Assembly (NCBI GenBank): GCA_043719385.1
Contig: JAYSTY010000171.1
Location: 1 to 47,296 of the forward strand
Reading direction: 5' to 3'
Source: JAFDVL01 sp043719385
GTDB taxonomy: Bacteria > Acidobacteriota > Blastocatellia > RBC074
DNA: 47,296 nt
Shown: positions 43,046-47,296 of the stretch, piece by piece
Position numbering within the stretch: position 1 is the first letter of the stretch
Layout of the letters: each line of letters starts with the position of its first letter
The notes under the pieces: generated by a model
What the model was told of the DNA's origin: nothing
What the model saw: the letters and a program-made list of their open reading frames with translations, nothing else
Database searches by the model: none
Program-made: the position numbers and the translations under genes

Positions 43046-44587
43046 ATGGAATCTTACTTACTGACGATATTAATTTTTTTGCCGCTGGTTGGCGCTGCGG
43101 CGCTGTGGGGACACAGTTTTTTTTGGCTGAAGCGCTTCCCGCTCGAAAAAATCCGCGAGCATTATCGCTGGATCGCATTAGGCTTTGCGGTAGTCAATTT
43201 TCTGCTTTCATTGCTGATCCTGCCGCGTTTTAATGCAGCGGCTTCCGGCTATCAATTGGAAATTAATAAACCCTGGATTGAAAGCCTCGGCGCAAATTAT
43301 CACCTGGGAGTTGACGGCATCAGCCTGTGGCTCGTGTTGCTCACAACTTTCCTAGTGCCGATTTGCATGCTCGTGACCTGGATCGTGCCGCATAACGTGC
43401 GCGCTTACCTGACAACTTTATTGCTGCTGGAAACCAGTATTATCGGCGTGTTTGTCTCGCTGGATATGCTGCTGTTTTATTTGTTCTTTGAACTGACCAT
43501 CATCCCGATGGGCTTTATGATTGGAGTGTGGGGAGCCGAGCGCGAAAAACGTGTGCCAGCGGCCACGAAGTTTTTCATCTTCACGGTCGTGGGCAGCCTG
43601 TTTATGCTGGTCGGCATCATCGGAGTTTATTATTATTCCGGTGCGACTACCTTTGATCTGGTGGAGATCACGCGCAAAATTTCGGAGAACGGAAATTTGC
43701 TTCCGACCAAATGGGCGTTCTGGTTATGGCTGGCTTTTGGGTTGGGATTTTTTGTCAAAATTCCGTTGTGGCCATTACACGCGTGGCTGCCTGATTCGTA
43801 TGTGCAGGCTCCGACTTCGGGTTCGATTATGCTGGCGGGCGTGATGGCCAAAATGGGGGCGTATGGTTTGATGCGCTTCAATCTGCCGCTCTTTCCTGAA
43901 GTCTCAAAACAGCTTGCGCCATTTATCATGGCGTTGGCAGTGATTGGCATTATTTACGGCGCATTGATTGCGATGGTGCAAACCGACCTGAAGCGACTGG
44001 TCGCGTATTCATCGCTGAGCCACATGGGATTTGTGGTGCTGGGTATCTTCGCCTTCACTTCGCAATCCTTGCAAGGCTCGCTGTACCAGATGCTCAATCA
44101 CGGAATTTCAACCGGGGCATTATTTGTCTGTGTCGCGTTGATCGCCCAACGCAGGCAAACGCGTGAAATTTCGGAGTTCGGCGGCATGGCGCTACAGATG
44201 CCGGGTTATTCGACCGCCTTTATGATTATCGCGTTCAGCAGTCTCGGTTTGCCTTTGCTGTCCGGGTTTATCGGAGAATTTCTGATCCTGCTGGGCACCT
44301 TCGCTTCGCCTGTTCCGTATGCCAAAGTTTTTGCCGTGCTTGGAGCGCTGGGTGTCGTGCTTTCGGCGATTTATATTTTGTGGAAAATGCAGCGCGTATT
44401 ATTTGGCGCGATCACCAAAGAAGAAAATAAACAGCTTGGAGATTTAACCAGGCGCGAACGATTAGCCTTGATTCCATTGGTTGCGCTGGCAATTTTGATG
44501 GGTGTGATGCCGATGGCTTTTTTACACGCTACTGACCGCTCAATCAATCAGGTGCGCGACGCAGTTGTTCGCATAGGTCCTAAATAG
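43046..44587 (+). CDS. nuoM: NADH-quinone oxidoreductase subunit M, first copy (divergent)
   Basis: The product has 513 residues and ~14 membrane helices. Conserved pumping residues are present: Glu149 in YLFFELTIIP, Lys238 in FFVKIPLWP, Lys in GVMAKMGAYG, and Glu in GFIGEFLILLG. The usual HTWLPDAHTEAPTAGS is changed to HAWLPDSYVQAPTSGS. The second copy at 45354 keeps the usual form, so I infer that this copy is the additional, specialised subunit. It is separated from nuoL by 20 bases. Confidence 0.93.
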   Translation: MESYLLTILIFLPLVGAAALWGHSFFWLKRFPLEKIREHYRWIALGFAVVNFLLSLLILPRFNAAASGYQLEINKPWIESLGANYHLGVDGISLWLVLLTTFLVPICMLVTWIVPHNVRAYLTTLLLLETSIIGVFVSLDMLLFYLFFELTIIPMGFMIGVWGAEREKRVPAATKFFIFTVVGSLFMLVGIIGVYYYSGATTFDLVEITRKISENGNLLPTKWAFWLWLAFGLGFFVKIPLWPLHAWLPDSYVQAPTSGSIMLAGVMAKMGAYGLMRFNLPLFPEVSKQLAPFIMALAVIGIIYGALIAMVQTDLKRLVAYSSLSHMGFVVLGIFAFTSQSLQGSLYQMLNHGISTGALFVCVALIAQRRQTREISEFGGMALQMPGYSTAFMIIAFSSLGLPLLSGFIGEFLILLGTFASPVPYAKVFAVLGALGVVLSAIYILWKMQRVLFGAITKEENKQLGDLTRRERLALIPLVALAILMGVMPMAFLHATDRSINQVRDAVVRIGPK

Positions 44588-44657
44588 GCGCAAATTTGTG
44601 GCGATAAATTTGTGCTGATGATGCTCTTGTTGGGGCCAAATTTTCTGCCCCCGTTGG

Positions 44658-44679
44658 AAGTTCAATAAACTTTAGTTTG
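44658..44679. repeat. 22-base repeat, inverted copy at 47011-47032
   Basis: The sequence begins AAGTTCAATAAACTTTAG and its exact complement is found at 47011-47032. The two copies bracket the lipocalin-like gene and the second nuoM. It belongs to the CTAAAG-centred palindrome family in the nuoM2-nuoN spacer. Confidence 0.6.
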
Positions 44680-44707
44680 GCACCACTCCATTGATAAAGG
44701 AGAAGAG

Positions 44708-45244
44708 ATGAAGAATAGTCTGTTGATTCTTTTGATTCTAACTGTAGGCGCAGTAGGTATCTTTGTGTTTGGTAGCCAGACGGTTTCCACGCGCGCTCAA
44801 TCCAAAGATGATGTCGCACTGGCGAAGCAGTTCGTTGGAATGTGGCGACTGGTATCCAGGACACAACGTTTCGTTGACGGAACGACTAGGCAGCATCCGA
44901 ATAGTGTCGCTTATATTATCTATACTGATACTGATCGCATGTGCTTTGTCGGCATGGATCCTAATAGACCTAAATGGAAATCAGAAACTACCCCAACACC
45001 GGAAGAAGCAATTTCAGGGATCACGGGCTTTGGTGGTTATTGCGCCACAGTCGAAGTCCACGCAAAGGACGGATTCGTCGTTCATCACGTTGAGATTGAG
45101 AGGGTACCGAACATCGTAGGCCGAAACCGCAAGCGATGGTTTACATTCGAAGGACCGAACCGCTTGGCGTTGCGGGTTGACACCCCAGAACTAACAAAGC
45201 CTGTCGTCGAGGACGCGTTGGTCTGGGAGAGAGTCCAGAAATAA
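44708..45244 (+). CDS. Secreted lipocalin-like protein between the two nuoM genes
   Basis: The product has 178 residues. An N-terminal signal peptide or anchor (~1-32, LLILLILTVGAVGIFVFG) precedes a beta-rich domain resembling the lipocalin-like family: FVGMWRLVSRTQRF, then YIIYTDTDRMCF. The family has no fixed role; ligand binding or stress response are possible. AAAGGAG at 44696-44702 gives it a strong start. It is in the middle of a respiratory operon but is not a complex I subunit. Confidence 0.72.
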   Translation: MKNSLLILLILTVGAVGIFVFGSQTVSTRAQSKDDVALAKQFVGMWRLVSRTQRFVDGTTRQHPNSVAYIIYTDTDRMCFVGMDPNRPKWKSETTPTPEEAISGITGFGGYCATVEVHAKDGFVVHHVEIERVPNIVGRNRKRWFTFEGPNRLALRVDTPELTKPVVEDALVWERVQK

Positions 45245-45328
45245 CGACTAAAATATTGCCGTCTGCATGTGCAGCCATCGGCTTCATCGGTCACGATCAA
45301 CGTAATCGTGGAATCCTCACATTCATGA

Positions 45329-45342
45329 CCTTTTGCAAAAGG
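45329..45342 (+). promoter_or_regulatory. Palindrome over the ribosome-binding site of the second nuoM
   Basis: CCTTTTGCAAAAGG is fully self-complementary and its right half contains the AAAAGGA used by the nuoM start at 45354. If the hairpin forms, it would hide the site. A second small hairpin (CACGAT/ATCGTG) lies ~20 bases upstream. Confidence 0.4.
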
Positions 45343-45353
45343 ATTCACGGACT

Positions 45354-46904
45354 ATGAGTTCATCAATCGTCACCATCACTACATTCTTTCCAACGTTCGG
45401 CGCAGTCTTACTGTTGCTGTACAGCCTGATTTCACTGAAACGAGGCAAAACCCGCGAAGAACTGCGCGAACATTATCGCTGGTTCGCCCTGGGGATCACG
45501 CTGGTCACGTTTCTGCTTTCGCTGGGGATTGTTTTAGGGTTTGACAAAACCACGGCTGATCCACAATTAGTAACAAAAGTTCAATGGATTCAGGAACTCG
45601 GCGTGTCGTATCACATCGGCGTTGACGGGATTAGTTTGTGGCTCGTCCTGCTGACAACTTTCCTGATGCCAGGCGCAATTATGGCAAGTTGGCCGGTGGG
45701 ATTGCGGGTGCGCGAATACATGATTTTCATGCTCGTGCTGGAAACCGGCATGATCGGCGTGTTTGTTTCGCTTGATCTGTTTCTGTTTTATCTGTTCTGG
45801 GAAATCGTGCTGATCCCGATGTATTTTTTGATCGGTGTATTCGGCGGGGAGAAGCGAATTTATGCCGCCGTCAAATTTGTGCTGTATACCGTCGTCGGCA
45901 GCCTGTTGATGCTGGTCGCCATTATTGCGCTTTACTATCTGAACGGCAGCACGACCTTTGATCTGGTCGAAATCACGCGCAATATCACCACTGGTAAGCT
46001 GGTGATCCCGTTGAATTTGCAGTGGTGGATGTGGGGCGCATTTGCGCTCGCGTTCTTTATCAAAATTCCGTTGTGGCCTTTCCATACCTGGTTGCCGGAT
46101 GCCCATACCGAAGCGCCAACCGCTGGATCGGTAATACTGGCGGGGGTTTTGCTGAAAATGGGAACGTATGGGTTGATGCGTTTCAATCTGCCGCTCTTTC
46201 CTGAAGTTTCCTACAAGGCTGCGCCCTGGGTGATGTTGCTGGCGGTCATTGGCATTATTTACGGCGCACTGGTGGCGATGGTGCAACCGGATTTGAAACG
46301 ACTTGTAGCGTATTCATCTGTCAGTCACATGGGTTTTATCGTGCTGGGAATTTTTGCCTTCACCGATAAATCATTGCAGGGCGCGTTGTATCAAATGCTC
46401 AATCACGGAATTTCGACCGGAGCATTATTCTTATGCGTAGGTTTTTTGTATGACCGACGACATACGCGTGAAATTGCCGAATTCGGTGGCATTGCACAAA
46501 CGATGCCGCGTTATTCGACGATGTTTCTGATTACGGTCATGTCGAGCCTGGGCTTGCCGTTACTCAATGGCTTCGTCGGCGAATTTTTGATTTTGCTAGG
46601 CACATTTTCTTCGACCGTGCCGTATGCCAAAGCCTTTTCCGTGATTGGCGGGGTGGGCGTCGTGCTGTCAGCAGTATATTTGCTCTGGATGATTCAGCGC
46701 GTACTGTTTGGCAAAGTCACCAATCACGAAAACGAAATAATGGCGCACCTTTCGTTACGTGAGCGGTTTTCATTATTGCCACCGGTTGCAATGTCTTTGA
46801 TTATGGGCGTGACACCGATGATGTTTCTGAACGCCAGTGAAAAATCAGTTGAGTCGGTGCGTAGCATTGTAGAAGCCAGCCAATCGTCGCGGGTGTCGAA
46901 GTAG
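45354..46904 (+). CDS. nuoM: NADH-quinone oxidoreductase subunit M, second copy (canonical-looking)
   Basis: The product has 516 residues and ~14 membrane helices. It keeps the usual signature HTWLPDAHTEAPTAGS, with Glu150 in YLFWEIVLIP, Lys237 in FFIKIPLWP, Lys in GVLLKMGTYG and Glu in GFVGEFLILLG. It is closely similar to the copy at 43046 throughout (for example MRFNLPLFPEVS and QMLNHGISTGALF in both), so the pair arose by duplication. The frame is open to a TTG at 45333; the ATG at 45354 follows AAAGGA. It sits next to nuoN, as a standard nuoM would. Confidence 0.94.
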   Translation: MSSSIVTITTFFPTFGAVLLLLYSLISLKRGKTREELREHYRWFALGITLVTFLLSLGIVLGFDKTTADPQLVTKVQWIQELGVSYHIGVDGISLWLVLLTTFLMPGAIMASWPVGLRVREYMIFMLVLETGMIGVFVSLDLFLFYLFWEIVLIPMYFLIGVFGGEKRIYAAVKFVLYTVVGSLLMLVAIIALYYLNGSTTFDLVEITRNITTGKLVIPLNLQWWMWGAFALAFFIKIPLWPFHTWLPDAHTEAPTAGSVILAGVLLKMGTYGLMRFNLPLFPEVSYKAAPWVMLLAVIGIIYGALVAMVQPDLKRLVAYSSVSHMGFIVLGIFAFTDKSLQGALYQMLNHGISTGALFLCVGFLYDRRHTREIAEFGGIAQTMPRYSTMFLITVMSSLGLPLLNGFVGEFLILLGTFSSTVPYAKAFSVIGGVGVVLSAVYLLWMIQRVLFGKVTNHENEIMAHLSLRERFSLLPPVAMSLIMGVTPMMFLNASEKSVESVRSIVEASQSSRVSK

Positions 46905-46952
46905 CAGTTGGCTGGTAATCTGAGTACTGTGTAAATTAAGTTTTCAGGTGTC

Positions 46953-47067
46953 CAACAAACTTTAGTTTGTTGCGCCTCGCGGTCACTGTATCTTTGTTGC
47001 GAAGCTTCAACAAACTAAAGTTTATTGAACTTTCTTCGAGTTGCCACGCACTAAAGCTGCGTGGCAA
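46953..47067. repeat. Three hairpins with a CTAAAG core between nuoM2 and nuoN
   Basis: CAACAAACT-TT-AGTTTGTTG (46953-46972), its near-complement CAACAAACTAAAGTTTATTG (47008-47027), and the perfect hairpin TTGCCACGCA-CTAAAGC-TGCGTGGCAA (47041-47067). The first and third are strong. They could act as partial terminators or RNA stabilisers ahead of nuoN. An ACACCTGAAAA-like sequence at about 46940-46950 matches 6785-6795 in reverse. Confidence 0.6.
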
Positions 47068-47097
47068 TTTATAATTCAAAAAACGGCCCAAAAACTC

Positions 47098-47296
47098 ATG
47101 CAATTTAGCGATCTCAAACTTGATTATTTTTCTCTTCTCCCGGAAATCATCACTGCTGTGATGGGCGTCATCCTGATGCTCGTGGACGCTTTCTCGAAAA
47201 AAGAAGCACGCCGCGCTGGCCCCATCCTCTCGCTGCTCGGCCTCGGAGCGACACTCATAGCGCTGATGTTTTTATGGCAGGAACCAGGCACGACTT
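47098..47296 (+). CDS. nuoN: NADH-quinone oxidoreductase subunit N, N-terminal part
   Basis: Sixty-six codons are visible before the window ends. MQFSDLKLDYFSLLPEIIT followed by a first membrane helix (AVMGVILMLVDAF) and a second helix (GPILSLLGLGATLIALMFLW) fit the start of NuoN, the third antiporter-like pump. Its position after nuoM is standard. The remaining ~400 residues are outside the window. Confidence 0.85.
   Translation, partial: MQFSDLKLDYFSLLPEIITAVMGVILMLVDAFSKKEARRAGPILSLLGLGATLIALMFLWQEPGTT

Overview
The window looks like a stretch of chromosome from a member of the Acidobacteriota, most probably a Blastocatellia-type organism. This is an inference from several signs: two Oar-like TonB-dependent receptors with an N-terminal carboxypeptidase-regulatory-like domain, a very large S8 peptidase ending in a Solibacter-type C-terminal domain (TIGR03437-like), a membrane Ser/Thr kinase fused to TPRs, moderate G+C content, and spacers packed with small palindromic repeats. 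I saw no rRNA, tRNA, CRISPR array, prophage or insertion sequence.

Layout. Positions 1-409 hold the end of an S8-peptidase-like gene with an apparent frameshift. Positions 557-6650 are a cbb3 oxidase operon on the plus strand: ccoS, a fused ccoN-ccoO, ccoQ, a one-haem ccoP, ccoG, ccoH and a TauE/SafE-like membrane protein. ccoI is not present. Positions 6964-10359 encode a large TonB-dependent receptor. A membrane Ser/Thr kinase with a TPR region follows at 10634-13651; it is flanked by two copies of one inverted-repeat element and has repeat-like sequence inside its reading frame. On the minus strand come a kynureninase-like PLP enzyme and a CorA channel, then a second TonB receptor on the plus strand (16166-18679). 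The minus strand then carries a NIPSNAP protein, the 1517-residue S8 peptidase, and a chaperone cluster in transcription order hrcA, dnaK, a small secreted carboxypeptidase-like protein, dnaJ. grpE is absent. A divergent orphan ribbon-helix-helix protein follows at 29658.

From 30251 to the window end is a complex I operon: nuoA, B, C, D, E, F, G, H, J, K, L, M, a second nuoM, and the start of nuoN. It has three notable departures. nuoI is missing from its usual place between nuoH and nuoJ. A HEPN-domain gene pair plus a small basic ORF sits between nuoF and nuoG. There are two nuoM genes, separated by a secreted lipocalin-like gene, which suggests a complex I with one extra antiporter-like pumping subunit. 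Several nuo spacers carry different families of palindromic repeats.

Together the window encodes both ends of an aerobic respiratory chain: NADH entry by complex I and a high-affinity cbb3 terminal oxidase. Heat-shock folding and outer-membrane uptake or secretion functions lie between them. The observations most worth following are the extra NuoM, the HEPN cassette inside the nuo operon, and the repeat elements within the kinase gene.
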